In this document: in pieces, positions 27,059-35,176 of the stretch
Layout: each line of letters starts with the position of its first letter
Position numbering within the stretch: the stretch's first letter is position 1
Translations under genes and position numbers: made by a program
Source of the DNA: Synergistaceae bacterium
GTDB taxonomy: Bacteria > Synergistota > Synergistia > Synergistales > Aminithiophilaceae
Length of the DNA stretch: 64,000 nt
Reading direction: 5' to 3'
Assembly: GCA_016756725.1 (NCBI GenBank)
Contig: JAESII010000004.1
Location: 558,001 to 622,000, forward strand
Notes under the pieces: generated by a model
Told to the model about the DNA's origin: nothing
Databases searched by the model: none
The model's input: the letters and a program-made list of their open reading frames with translations, nothing else

Positions 27059-28384
27059 GTGAAAAGGATTCTCGTCTTGGGGGCCGGACTCGTCGCCCGC
27101 CCCTGCGTGCAGTACCTGCTTGCCCGGGACATGGACGTCACCGTCGTCGATCTCTCCGAGGCCAGCCTGAAGCGGGTGACGGAAGGTCACCGGAGGAGCC
27201 ATGCCGTCGTCGCCGACGGAGCTTCCGAGGCCCCTGCCCTCATCGATCGGGTGAGGCCCGATGTCGTCGTCTCCCTCCTCCCGCCGCAGCTCATGGCGCC
27301 CGTGGCCCGGGCCTGCCTCAAGGCCGGCGTTCACCTCGTCCATCCGGCCTACCTGGACCGGGAGACGGAAGAGCTCTCGGAGGAGGCGAAGAAGGCCGGC
27401 CTTCTCTTCCTTGTCGAAATGGGCCTCGACCCCGGCATCGACCACATGTCGGCGGCCAGGACGATCCGGGCCATCCACGACGGACAGGGCAAGGTCCTCT
27501 CCTTCCGCTCCGTCTGCGGCGCCATCCCCGCCGCCGAGGCCAACACCAACCCCTGGGGCTACAAGCTCTCCTGGGCCCCGGCGAGCCTCATCGGAGCCAG
27601 CCGGCGGACGGCGCGGATCCTCCTCGACGGACAGGAGATCCTCTGGCCCGACGGCAGGACCTACGAAGAATCCCACATGGAACTCATCGAGGGGATGGGC
27701 TGGTACGAAGTCTACGCCAACGCCGACTCCCTGCCCTACATCGAAACCTACGGCATCCCCGAGGTTCAGACCCTCTATCGGGGGACGATCCGCTACCCGG
27801 GCTGGTCGGAGACGATCTGCGCCATGAACGTCCTCGAGCTCTTCGACGAAACCCCCCTCGACCTGGGCGGCAAGACCTTCTGTGCCTTCCTGGTCGAACG
27901 GGCCCAGGCGGAAGCCGGCGAAAGCCTGAAGGAAACCCTCTGCCGACGCCTCGGCCTTCCCCCCTATGCCGCCGTCCTCGAGCGCTTCCGCTGGCTCGGC
28001 CTTCTCGACGACCGCCCCATTCCCTTCGAGAGGGGAAGCGCCCGCGATATCGTCTCCTTCCTCTTCGCCGAAAGGCTCGTCTACGAAAAGGACGAGCGCG
28101 ATCTCGTCATCCTTCAGGACGAATGCCTGGCCTCCTTCCCGGGGCGGCCCGGCACGGTCCGCTATTGTTCCACCCTCGTCGACTTCGGCATCCCCGGCGG
28201 GGACAGCTCCATCGCCAGGACGACGGGTCTTCCCCCCGCCATCGCGGCCCGGCTCATCGCCGAAGGGAAGATTGAGGCCCGCGGCGTTCACCGCCCCGTT
28301 CTGGCCGAAATCTACGAACCCGTCCTGGCCGAACTGGAACAGGAAGGCATCGTCCTCAAAGAGACGGAAGAAAACCGGCACTAG
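27059..28384 (+). CDS. Saccharopine dehydrogenase-family oxidoreductase
   Basis: 441 aa. The N-terminal Rossmann fold starts KRILVLGAGLVARPCVQYLL (GxGxxA) and the substrate domain has the family's VEMGLDPGIDHMSA and NTNPWGYKLSWAP segments that contact the dipeptide-like substrate. It could act on saccharopine or on another N-carboxyalkyl amino acid (a carboxynorspermidine- or opine-like compound). GTG at 27059 follows AAGGAGG with an 8-base gap. No lysine pathway genes are next to it, so the substrate is uncertain; the context suggests a breakdown role with the preceding hydrolase and transporter. Confidence 0.82.
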   Translation: MKRILVLGAGLVARPCVQYLLARDMDVTVVDLSEASLKRVTEGHRRSHAVVADGASEAPALIDRVRPDVVVSLLPPQLMAPVARACLKAGVHLVHPAYLDRETEELSEEAKKAGLLFLVEMGLDPGIDHMSAARTIRAIHDGQGKVLSFRSVCGAIPAAEANTNPWGYKLSWAPASLIGASRRTARILLDGQEILWPDGRTYEESHMELIEGMGWYEVYANADSLPYIETYGIPEVQTLYRGTIRYPGWSETICAMNVLELFDETPLDLGGKTFCAFLVERAQAEAGESLKETLCRRLGLPPYAAVLERFRWLGLLDDRPIPFERGSARDIVSFLFAERLVYEKDERDLVILQDECLASFPGRPGTVRYCSTLVDFGIPGGDSSIARTTGLPPAIAARLIAEGKIEARGVHRPVLAEIYEPVLAELEQEGIVLKETEENRH

Positions 28385-28496
28385 AGACGGCCCGCCACGG
28401 CGACCCTATTCCGGCTCCTCAGTGCCCGCAGCCGTCGCCAGGGACCCCGTCGGTGAAGAGGGGGCCAGGTGAAGCGACACCAGGAGCGTCACCCTT

Positions 28497-28685
28497 CTAA
28501 AGCAAAGGCCCCTACCGTCTCGCCGGTAAGGGCCTTTTGATTTCGAAGGGCTGATCTTTCCCCCATCCGCTCCGCAAGGCGGCGGCTCTCGCGGGAAGGC
28601 GCGCTTTTTTGACCCTGGCGGCACCTCCGGAATAGAGCCTAGATGATTTGCTCTTTTTTCTGTCCACCGGTTCGGGGGAAAATCA
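28497..28685 (-). mobile_element. IS3-like left-end relic, copy 1
   Basis: A 189-bp unit about 93-95% identical to copy 2 (31601-31790) and partly to copy 3 (37440-37555). On the minus strand it begins with TGATTTTCCCCC, then TGGACAG, like an IS3-family terminal repeat, then a ribosome-site GGAGGTGCC and a degenerate start of an OrfA-type transposase (residues KKRAFPRE). The original ATG, still present in copy 3, has become AGG here. The unit also contains a hairpin AAAGGCCCCTACCG/CGGTAAGGGCCTTT (28503-28537) with a T-rich tail on the plus strand that probably ends transcription from the upstream dehydrogenase gene. Confidence 0.6.
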
Positions 28686-28732
28686 TGTATAAGGATGATA
28701 GGGTTGAATGGACCGAGAGGAGGTGCCCCGCC

Positions 28733-28918
28733 GTGAATCGACGGGTCAGTGCCGTGATGTTCCTGGCATCCGCGTCTTCTTCGCCTTCTTGGCAGTCGGG
28801 GCCTTCGGGGTCTTTTTTGTTGTTCCTCACCGGCGCTCTGTTTCCCGACGGGCTCCCTTCCGGATCACTTCCTGCCCCTCTCTCACGACCTCATGTCATT
28901 CCCGGAGGCAAGGGCTAA
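28733..28918 (+). CDS. Short frame with good ribosome site, likely a gene remnant
   Basis: GTG at 28733 follows GAGAGGAGGTG. The 61-residue frame is unlike any family I know. In an overlapping frame the same bases encode a convincing membrane helix (FFAFLAVGAFGVFFVV), suggesting that a small membrane protein gene was frameshifted here. It abuts, tail to tail, the antitoxin gene on the other strand and directly follows an IS relic. Confidence 0.25.
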   Translation: MNRRVSAVMFLASASSSPSWQSGPSGSFLLFLTGALFPDGLPSGSLPAPLSRPHVIPGGKG

Positions 28919-29253
28919 AGCACCGGTTCCTCCGGGATTCTTCGCGGTTTCTCCCGACCAGAGGAAGAGCCCCGAGGCCGCGCCGTCAGGTCCAGGCCCA
29001 GGGCCCGGGCGACGGCTAGGGTGGTTCTCAGGGTGGGATTGCCCCGGTCGCTGAAGGACCGGTAGAGCTGCTCCCGGGAAAGCCCGGTCTCCTGGGCGAT
29101 CTGGCTCATTCCCTTGGCTCGGGCCACCACCCCGAGGGCCTTGGCGATGTAGGCGGCGTCGCCGGTCTCGAAGGCGTCGGCCATGAAGACGGCGATGGCC
29201 TCCTCGGAGTCGAGGGCTGCGGCGGGGTCGTAGTCGTACAGGCGTTCGGTCAT
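28915..29253 (-). CDS. HigA-like antitoxin (addiction module antidote, HTH)
   Basis: 112 aa. The N-terminal part (YDYDPAAALDSEEAIAVFMADAFETGDAAYIAKALG) and the following Xre-type helix-turn-helix (MSQIAQETGLSREQLYRSFSDRGNPTLRTTL split over residues ~50-80) are typical of the putative addiction-module antidote family. It normally neutralises the RelE-fold toxin encoded just before it and represses the shared promoter. The toxin and antitoxin frames overlap by 4 bases, toxin first. The C-terminal tail is basic. Confidence 0.85.
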   Translation of the reverse strand: MTERLYDYDPAAALDSEEAIAVFMADAFETGDAAYIAKALGVVARAKGMSQIAQETGLSREQLYRSFSDRGNPTLRTTLAVARALGLDLTARPRGSSSGREKPRRIPEEPVL

Positions 29254-29558
29254 CGGGATTCACCTCCTCGGATCTCTTTCGCAAGACGTTTCGCGGTGCG
29301 GATGTCCTCCTCCTGCCTACGTTTGCTTCCTCCGCAGAGCAGGATGACGACCTGGTTCCCTTCCTGCATGAAGTAGAGCCTGTAGCCGGGACCTATGTGG
29401 ATTCGCAGCTCGCTGATTCCTTCGCCCACGGGCTCCACGTCTCCGGTCAGTCCGTTGGTCAAGCGAAAGACCCGCGCCGCGATGGCAGCGCGGACGCGCT
29501 TGTCCTTAAGCCTGCTCTCCCATGCCCGGAAGGTCTCGGTCTGCCGGATCGTCTTCAT
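29250..29558 (-). CDS. RelE/ParE-superfamily toxin (HigB-like, addiction module killer)
   Basis: 102 aa. The segment IRQTETFRAWESRLKD at the N-terminus, the ELRIHIGPGYRLYF core strand pair and CGGSKRRQEEDIRTAKRLAKE at the C-terminus are the signature of the addiction-module killer family, which cuts mRNA at the ribosome. Key basic residues (Arg in IHIGPGYR, Lys in GGSK) are present, so it looks intact. It is the first gene of a two-gene minus-strand operon. Confidence 0.87.
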   Translation of the reverse strand: MKTIRQTETFRAWESRLKDKRVRAAIAARVFRLTNGLTGDVEPVGEGISELRIHIGPGYRLYFMQEGNQVVILLCGGSKRRQEEDIRTAKRLAKEIRGGESR

Positions 29559-29564
29559 GATGTT

Positions 29565-29593
29565 ATTGTAGTCTAAAAACTACAGAAGCGCAA
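29565..29593 (-). promoter_or_regulatory. Promoter with overlapping operator of the toxin-antitoxin pair
   Basis: On the minus strand TTGCGC (29593-29588) and TACAAT (29570-29565) are 17 bases apart. An inverted repeat TGTAGT-N6-ACTACA (29567-29584) overlaps the -10 box, a likely binding site for the antitoxin's helix-turn-helix. Confidence 0.6.
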
Positions 29594-29814
29594 GAGATGC
29601 TTAGGGCTCCGGCCTACCCGCCCTCGGTGAAGCTGGGGCATGAAGATGGAGCAACGAGTCCCGGGGTGGTCCGGGCGAAGACCCGGTGTCAGGAGAAGGC
29701 ATAGGATTTCAACTCACGCGCCCGTGAGGGCGCGACGATACGGAGTCTGCCGGGTGATGCTCTTGGTGATGCTTCGCTTGGCCTCCTCTTCACGGGCGAT
29801 GTCCATGCGGACGG

Positions 29815-30045
29815 TTACAAGCACGATGGCTTCTCCCTTTTCACCTGGATTTTTTCGAAAGAAGTCGGAGCCGGGATAGGGTCGCCGTTACGTTCGGAGA
29901 CATACAGGAATCCCTCAAGAGCCTCCTTGGCCCGGGCGACGGCTTCTTCTTCAGACTTGCCGCAGGTGAAGCATCCCGGAAGGTTCGGAAACTCGATGGC
30001 GATGCCAGCTTCATCTTTCGAAATGATTGGCGGATAGGTGCGCAT
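29815..30045 (-). CDS. HicB-family antitoxin (orphan)
   Basis: 76 aa from the ATG at 30045 (an in-frame ATG at 30069 would add 8 residues). Shows the HicB partial-RNaseH fold: IISKDEAGIAIEFPNLPGCFTCGKSEEEAVARAKEALEGFL, then a short GDPIPAPTS tail. There is no DNA-binding C-terminal domain and no hicA before it, so it is an orphan short-form HicB. A 19-bp GC hairpin near 29724 follows. Confidence 0.72.
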   Translation of the reverse strand: MRTYPPIISKDEAGIAIEFPNLPGCFTCGKSEEEAVARAKEALEGFLYVSERNGDPIPAPTSFEKIQVKREKPSCL

Positions 30046-30109
30046 ATCCTTGCTTCCTCTATTGGCCATATGGATTTTCCCGCTGCGAGGCGGGACTCAA
30101 AACCCCACC

Positions 30110-31045
30110 TGTTTAGCCGACGAGGCCTTGAATCAGGAGCTGGAGTCGGTCCGGACCGATTTTCTGACCCAGGCGACGGGCGCCGGGTTGGACGCCGAGA
30201 CGGCCCAGGCCGACGCCGAGGTGTGGGCGGCCTTCGCCAGGACGGCCTATCGTCGGTTCGGCATCAGGCCCCGGGAGTTTTCCGACATGGTGGGGCTCGA
30301 GATCCGGCAGGGGCGGGAGGTTGCCGCCGGGGAGGGGTATTCGCAGGTCGACGCGGAGGCCAGGCTCTCTCGTGACGTCGCCTCCTGGTCGGAAACGGTG
30401 GATCAATTCCTTGATAGGAGCTTGCCTCGAACGAAACCTTTGTTCGTGATGACTACACCTCTTGCGTTGCACTTGGCGGGAGCGGAAGTACTACCCGTTT
30501 CCATGCGTTACGGTGTCCTGGAGAAGGTCCTGCGCGTCAAGCATAAAATTCCAGCTGAAACCCTGAAACAGCTTCCTAGGGCGTTGGCTGACCCTATTAT
30601 GATTTTCGATTCCGCGACGATACCGGGTAGCTATGGTTGCCATGGTGGAATTGACGGACCCTGACGGAGCGACTCTCGTGGTGCCTTTGAGGCTTAACAA
30701 AAAACGAGGCAGGTACGAGATCTATAATGAGATTTCGAGCGTTTACGGGAGGAAAAAACAGGATACTCAGAAACCAAACGACCAGTGGTTCGGCGATCAG
30801 GTCAAGGAAGGCCGGCTGCGCTACATGAACACAAAAAAAGCTCTCCTTGGCTCGACGCTGCCGGGCTATACTTGCCCGGAGGTGGAGCCAAACAGAGCTT
30901 CCTTAGTCGGAATATACCCACCGAGTCCGATCTTGTCAATCTCAAAGCCGCGGTGCCGGGGCACTACCAGCAGGCACGCGGCCAGGCCGCGTTCCCTTCA
31001 GGTCAGTCGATCGTCACGCTTTTCGAGTCGGCCGGTTCTGGATAA
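30110..31045 (+). pseudogene. Frameshifted fragment of a phage polyvalent/MuF-type protein
   Basis: The first frame (to ~30630) reads as the helical region of large phage proteins (AAFARTAYRRFGIRPREFSDM) followed by the start of a MuF-associated RelE/EndoU-like nuclease domain. It shifts frame near 30630 and continues as VAMVELTDPDGATLVVPLRL and WFGDQVKEGRLRYMNTKKALL, then shifts again near 30870 into LPGGGAKQSFLSRNIPTESDLV and stops at 31045. The two shifts compensate each other. There is no plausible start, so the 5' part is also lost. This is a decayed prophage piece. Confidence 0.6.
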
Positions 31046-31173
31046 AAACGGTCGGAAGCCATCACCATTTCAAGCATCCGACAAAACCAGGGAAGGTCAC
31101 GGTCAAGCCCCCTCAAAAAGACATCCCACCGAAAACCCTCGACAGCATCATGAAACAGGCGGGGCTGAAATAG
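31033..31173 (+). pseudogene. hicA toxin, 5'-truncated
   Basis: The last 46 codons of a HicA mRNA interferase: GSHHHFKHPTKPGKVTV with the catalytic histidine, then the PKTLDSIMKQAGLK end and TAG. The N-terminal strand and helix are missing; the frame runs straight into the phage fragment, so the toxin was cut by recombination. Confidence 0.75.
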
Positions 31174-31202
31174 CCCGCCACCGGAAAGGAGATGAAGGGG
31201 GG

Positions 31203-31604
31203 ATGAGAAAAGATGTGCCCATCTATCCTGCGCTGCTCTCCGAGGAGGGGGCCTATGTCTGCGTTCGCTTTCCTGACCTTCCGGGCTGCAATTCTTTCGG
31301 CGCTGGCTACGCCGACGCCATCGCCAAGGATGCTTTGGGCGGGCACTTGCTCTCCATGGAAGAGGACAACGACCCCATCCCAGCCCCCACCCCGATCAAC
31401 AAGCTGGAGCCGGAAAAAGAGGAACTCGCCGTCTTGATCGACGTGCCCATGGATGTTCTCCGCAAATGAAGACGCAAAGAAATCCGTCAACAAGGATGTC
31501 GCCCTTCCGGTATCGCTGAACAAGATCGGAATGGAAGAAAACCGCAACGTCTCCAAGAAGCGATCCAAGAGCGCCTTGACGTGAAAGAACCGGCAGCGCT
31601 CTAA
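31203..31604 (+). pseudogene. hicB antitoxin, frameshifted
   Basis: ATG at 31203 after GAAAGGAGATG. The first 88 codons form a HicB domain (YPALLSEEGAYVCVRFPDLPGCNSFG) and end at TGA 31467-31469. The normal DNA-binding tail continues out of frame: AKKSVNKDVALPVSLNKIGMEENRNVS, then after a second shift IQERLDVKEPAAL to TAA 31602-31604. The truncated product might still fold, but its partner HicA lacks its start. Confidence 0.7.
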
Positions 31605-31790
31605 AGCAAAGGCCCCTACCGTTTCGCCGGTAAGGGCCTTTTGATTTCGAAGGGCTGATCTTTTTCCCATCCGTTCCGTAAGGCGACGGCTCTCGCGGGA
31701 AGGCGCGCTTTTTTGACCCTGGCGGCACCTCCAAGAATAGAGCCTAGATGATTTGCTCTTTTTTCTGTCCACCGGTTTGGGGGAAAATCA
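31601..31790 (-). mobile_element. IS3-like left-end relic, copy 2 (interrupts cas1)
   Basis: Direct repeat of the 28497-28685 unit. On the minus strand the cas1 remnant reads up to its CGKEG codons and then switches exactly to TGATTTTCCCCC at 31790, so the element's end is defined by the broken gene. It contains the same ribosome-site-like GGAGGTGCC, the degenerate transposase start and the hairpin at 31607-31641. Confidence 0.62.
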
Positions 31791-32037
31791 TCCCTCTTTG
31801 CCACATCAGGTCACCAGGCAACCATGGTCTGACGGCACAGAAATTGCGGGATGGGTGACGGAGACGCCGGGGCTGAGCATGAGCAGCGCCAGATTGGCGA
31901 AGGGACAGGCACCTTGCCGGATTCAACTTGGACGGCAATGGCCCGGGTTCCCTGGCCGACGAGGCAATGCTCGACATAGAGGTAGCTCCAGCCGTTGCTG
32001 AACCTGGGCAGAACGCGTGCAGGCCCTGAGCTGTCAT
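31791..32037 (-). pseudogene. cas1 (type I-E), N-terminal remnant
   Basis: Downstream of cas6e on the same strand, in the place of cas1. One frame reads RVLPRFSNGWSYLYVEHCLV and continues with residues resembling the Cas1e N-terminal domain (AIAVQVESGKVPVP). A frameshift moves the match to ANLALLMLSPGVSVTHPAIS and DHGCLVT, then TGA where Trp is expected, then CGKEG at the IS junction. Nothing of the catalytic domain remains and no cas2 follows. The family assignment rests on pattern recognition of these segments. Confidence 0.62.
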
Positions 32038-32047
32038 GTTGCCTTCC

Positions 32048-32788
32048 CTAGCCCGCAGTATCGGCCGGCGCGACCGAAAGCAGGCCGAACCCGAAGGCCT
32101 TGCCGGAACCGATGCCGCGGACCAGTGTCTGCCGAAAGGCATCCGGGTCAGTGATCCGAAGGAGGCCGTCGAAAAGGACGGACCGCAGACGCTGTCCCTT
32201 GCCGTTTTTTTTCATATATATATACCCTGGCTGAAGTGTCGTGGCGTCTTGCTTGATAAAGAACCCTGCTGATCCGGCCCGGCGGACAAGCCAGCCTATA
32301 AGCTGGTCAGTCGGAACGGGAACGCGCTTTCCGATAGATTCTTTTTTTACATCCGGTGAATGTTTGCTCAGGCGTCTGGTCGGATTTGCCGCAAGGCGGA
32401 ATCGAAGGCACTGATCTTGCCAGAATCGCGGCTCAAATGGTTTCACCTCAGGGGGCGCTGCCAGAAGATAATTCGCATTGTGAAAGGCATAGCCCCAGTC
32501 GGGTTCTATGGCGGACTGCACGATGATCACCGCCCGGCCGTTGGGGAGAGGGTCGATGCGGAAAAGAAAGCCTGAGTCCATGGCACGCTCCACGTGGACT
32601 TGACCGTTACCAAACTCATCCGGTCTGAATGGCGTGAGGAAGTCCTCATCCTCGGCCTTCCGGGACGCGGACGGAAAGGCCATACAAAGGCGCTGATGGA
32701 CATGATAGCGGTTTCTCAGCCACAACCGCCCAGGCCGAGGCCGGTCGGGGTTGTCGCCTACGTCGATCAATAGGCAGGACCGGAACAT
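32048..32788 (-). CDS. cas6e: Cas6e crRNA-processing endoribonuclease (Cas5-HNH operon)
   Basis: 246 aa. N-terminal RAMP fold with the RNRYHVHQRLCMAFP segment that carries the candidate catalytic histidine, a middle LRANPT-like LAANPTRRL, and the C-terminal glycine-rich loop GIGSGKAFGFGLL of Cas6e. It cuts repeat RNA and stays on the crRNA 3' hairpin. Last intact gene of this operon, 2 bases after cas5. It shares little with the second Cas6e at 44.8 kb, so the two operons were acquired separately. Confidence 0.88.
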   Translation of the reverse strand: MFRSCLLIDVGDNPDRPRPGRLWLRNRYHVHQRLCMAFPSASRKAEDEDFLTPFRPDEFGNGQVHVERAMDSGFLFRIDPLPNGRAVIIVQSAIEPDWGYAFHNANYLLAAPPEVKPFEPRFWQDQCLRFRLAANPTRRLSKHSPDVKKESIGKRVPVPTDQLIGWLVRRAGSAGFFIKQDATTLQPGYIYMKKNGKGQRLRSVLFDGLLRITDPDAFRQTLVRGIGSGKAFGFGLLSVAPADTAG

Positions 32789-32790
32789 GG

Positions 32791-33915
32791 CTATTCCACC
32801 TCCTCGGCGGTAAGACGCCGACGTCGAGCCTCCAGCGAGCGGAATTTGAGAATCTCGGCCCGCTTTTGAATGATTAGGGCGCGCCAGCGGGGCTCCTCAG
32901 GATTGATGCGGTCCAACCCCATTCCAAGGCCATATTCGAGCATGGTAACGGCATCATGGCACAGACCGCAAAGCGAACGCAGGTCCTCCAGGGTTTCGTT
33001 GCCCCCGGCTCTTCGGTAGGTGACGTGCTGGACGGTCATGCGCGGGCCGGGCGACTTACAGAAGACGCACAACCCGGCGTCAGCTTTAATTCGCTCTTCG
33101 CGGCGCTTCCGATATTCCGCTTTCGTGTAATCCGCTCGCGGGCGCGGCATGGCGGGGGTAGCCCCCTGCAGCGCCTCGCCGACCGTTGGCGAAACGGTAC
33201 CGCGCAGGACAAATCTCGGCTCGTGGACCGGTGGATCGAAGCAAACCGGCACGTCATACCATACTTCCGCGTCATCGGGAGCAACGTCACCTTCTGAGGT
33301 AGGCCGCCATTCCACAAGCGTTTCCACCATCCCGTTCTGCAGTGTCGCGTCGGCCCTGTACCTCGGACGCCACGGGATGGCATCCAGTGCGGCGTTCAGG
33401 TCGTCATGGCCGGCGGGATTCGTCCACGACTCATCCTCGCGGGGCCTTGCAAGCACCGGGACGGAGGGCGGGCAGGACTTGCGGCCGAGGAAAACCGGCC
33501 ACTTGGGCGACGCAATCGCTGTGGCGATATCATCGATCAACTTCGCATCACCACCCTGGAGCGCCACGAGAAAGCTCGCGTCGGCCAGGTACTCCCGGCG
33601 CGTGATGAGCGTGCCCTGGGCTCCGGTCTTCAGACCGCCCCCAGCGGTTGTCATGCCAATTCCTGCTCCTACCGTTTGGTAATCCCACCACCGCGTGCCG
33701 TGCCGGTCGATGCGCACACCCATCGCAAGCCCGTTCAGCTCCGCCAGGCGTTCCCGTGCCGCCTCGCGCGACAGTCCCATGGCGCAGCAGAGCAGGCCCA
33801 GTATGCCGGACTTGGTCGGCGCGTCCATAGTCCGGCGGATGACGAACTTTGACGTGTCGCCCCAGGCCTGGAGGGGGCCCTCAAGGCGGAGGAAGAGTGT
33901 GTTGGCTTCGGTCAT
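32791..33915 (-). CDS. cas5: Cas5e fused to a C-terminal HNH nuclease domain
   Basis: 374 aa, about 130-150 longer than an ordinary Cas5e (the other copy here has 218 aa). Residues 1-~250 are Cas5e: LFLRLEGPLQAWGDTSKF, TKSGILGLLCCAMGL, the thumb region LITRREYLADASFLVAL and VFLGRKSCPP. After a charged linker (~255-278) comes an HNH domain: zinc-type Cys283/Cys286, His297 in VQHVTY, Asn306, Cys316/Cys319 and His320. The fusion is in one uninterrupted frame. The operon has no cas3, so the HNH domain is the likely target-DNA cutter. HNH-bearing type I effectors (Cas5-HNH in I-E, Cas8-HNH in I-F) have been described only recently and are rare. Confidence 0.9.
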   Translation of the reverse strand: MTEANTLFLRLEGPLQAWGDTSKFVIRRTMDAPTKSGILGLLCCAMGLSREAARERLAELNGLAMGVRIDRHGTRWWDYQTVGAGIGMTTAGGGLKTGAQGTLITRREYLADASFLVALQGGDAKLIDDIATAIASPKWPVFLGRKSCPPSVPVLARPREDESWTNPAGHDDLNAALDAIPWRPRYRADATLQNGMVETLVEWRPTSEGDVAPDDAEVWYDVPVCFDPPVHEPRFVLRGTVSPTVGEALQGATPAMPRPRADYTKAEYRKRREERIKADAGLCVFCKSPGPRMTVQHVTYRRAGGNETLEDLRSLCGLCHDAVTMLEYGLGMGLDRINPEEPRWRALIIQKRAEILKFRSLEARRRRLTAEEVE

Positions 33916-35174
33916 TTTGCTGCCTCCGGGGGCGTCCCGGTTGTCTCCATCTTGTCCATGATCGTTTTGACGAAAGCTTCGAACTCGCCGAACTCGTTGG
34001 TGCCGACCACGGATTGTTCTTGTTCGTGTGCCTTCTTGGTCGTGTCGATCCAGGTCAGATGATGGCGCAGATTCGGCGAGAACCAGAAGCGTTCGGCCTC
34101 GATGCCGTAGCCTGTGGCGAGATCGTGGACGTACTGGCCAAATCTGGCGATGCTTTCGCCGATCAAACCGCGTTCGGACTTATCCGGCACCGGATCGGCG
34201 AAGGCGTTGGCGTAGTTGACGGGGGTGGCCGATTTAGTCTTGACCTCAACCAGAACTCCATTGGGCGGATTGAATGCCGCGAATGCGTGTTGTTTGCCGG
34301 AGGGGTTGGCCTTGGCGGCTGCTTCAATGAAACACCGTACCGTCTTGCAGGCGAGGTCCGCTTCGTTCGCCAGATTCTTCTTCAGCTGCTCGAAGTCGAT
34401 GACGAAGTGTTTGTAGAAGCAGGCTGAGTTGAACATGGCCTCGTCGACGTGGGCCGCGCCGGCGTCTTGGCCGGGAACATCGTCGGCAGCGGTGAAGTAG
34501 TCCACCTCGTTCACGACCGCGTGAGTCGAGATGGCGTGTGCCGCAGACAACGCGGCTTCGACGGTGAAGTTCAAGTCGCTGAAAACGCCGTTCTTGGCGA
34601 CCTCCGTCATGCGTCCATTCAGAGCGATGTCGGGCACGCAGGGGGTTTCGGCAATGTATTCTTTGAACTGATTGGCAAGCTCATTTGCGTTCGATGCTTT
34701 CTTCAGGTCCTTCGCCATCTTTCCGATTGTCTTCGTAGAGAGGAAGAGAAGCATATTGGAAACCGCCCCGGCACTTGCATCCTCATCGTCGCCGCTTTTG
34801 CTTTTCGTCTTGTTTTTTGCCTTCACGCCGCCCATTTCCAAGGCTTTCGCAGCTTTGACATAGAGTTCCTCGGTTTCTTCGTTCTCTTCGGGTTTTACCT
34901 GGAGAAGATTCGCTAGCTGTTCGGGTGTCAGGTCGAAGTCTCCAGAATGGGCGATACGCGCCAGCAGACTCGCCAACCTGCGTGTGCGGACACCTCCAGC
35001 CTTCTCCAGAGCGGCCGCAAACTCCGGGCTGCGCCGGATGCTGCGTTTGAGACATTGGCTGGAGATGCGCGCTCGGGTAACGCCACCGAAGATGCAGGTC
35101 TTGGGCGCGCCCAGGTCATCCCTGTTCAGATTGGCCGGGCTGTGGTTTTGGATCATGTGAATTTCGATGAGCAT
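33912..35174 (-). CDS. cas7: Cas7e (Cse4) crRNA backbone subunit, Cas5-HNH operon
   Basis: 420 aa. LIEIHMIQNHSPANLNRDDLGAPK and ARISSQCLKRSIRRSPEF at the N-terminus are diagnostic of Cas7e, as are ALSAAHAISTHAV and VDYFTAADD with GAAHVDEAMFNSACFYKH in the middle. Six copies normally line the crRNA in Cascade. A lysine/acidic insert around residues 110-140 is longer than usual. The start overlaps nothing; stop overlaps the cas5 start by 4 bases. The gene has lower GC than the metabolic genes. Confidence 0.93.
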   Translation of the reverse strand: MLIEIHMIQNHSPANLNRDDLGAPKTCIFGGVTRARISSQCLKRSIRRSPEFAAALEKAGGVRTRRLASLLARIAHSGDFDLTPEQLANLLQVKPEENEETEELYVKAAKALEMGGVKAKNKTKSKSGDDEDASAGAVSNMLLFLSTKTIGKMAKDLKKASNANELANQFKEYIAETPCVPDIALNGRMTEVAKNGVFSDLNFTVEAALSAAHAISTHAVVNEVDYFTAADDVPGQDAGAAHVDEAMFNSACFYKHFVIDFEQLKKNLANEADLACKTVRCFIEAAAKANPSGKQHAFAAFNPPNGVLVEVKTKSATPVNYANAFADPVPDKSERGLIGESIARFGQYVHDLATGYGIEAERFWFSPNLRHHLTWIDTTKKAHEQEQSVVGTNEFGEFEAFVKTIMDKMETTGTPPEAAK

Positions 35175-35176
35175 GT

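Noticed and set aside
32791-33915. Cas5-HNH as an artefact of two genes joined by a sequencing error
   Set aside because: The frame is continuous, there is no start codon with a ribosome site at the junction, the linker is in frame, and loss of cas3 agrees with a functional fusion.
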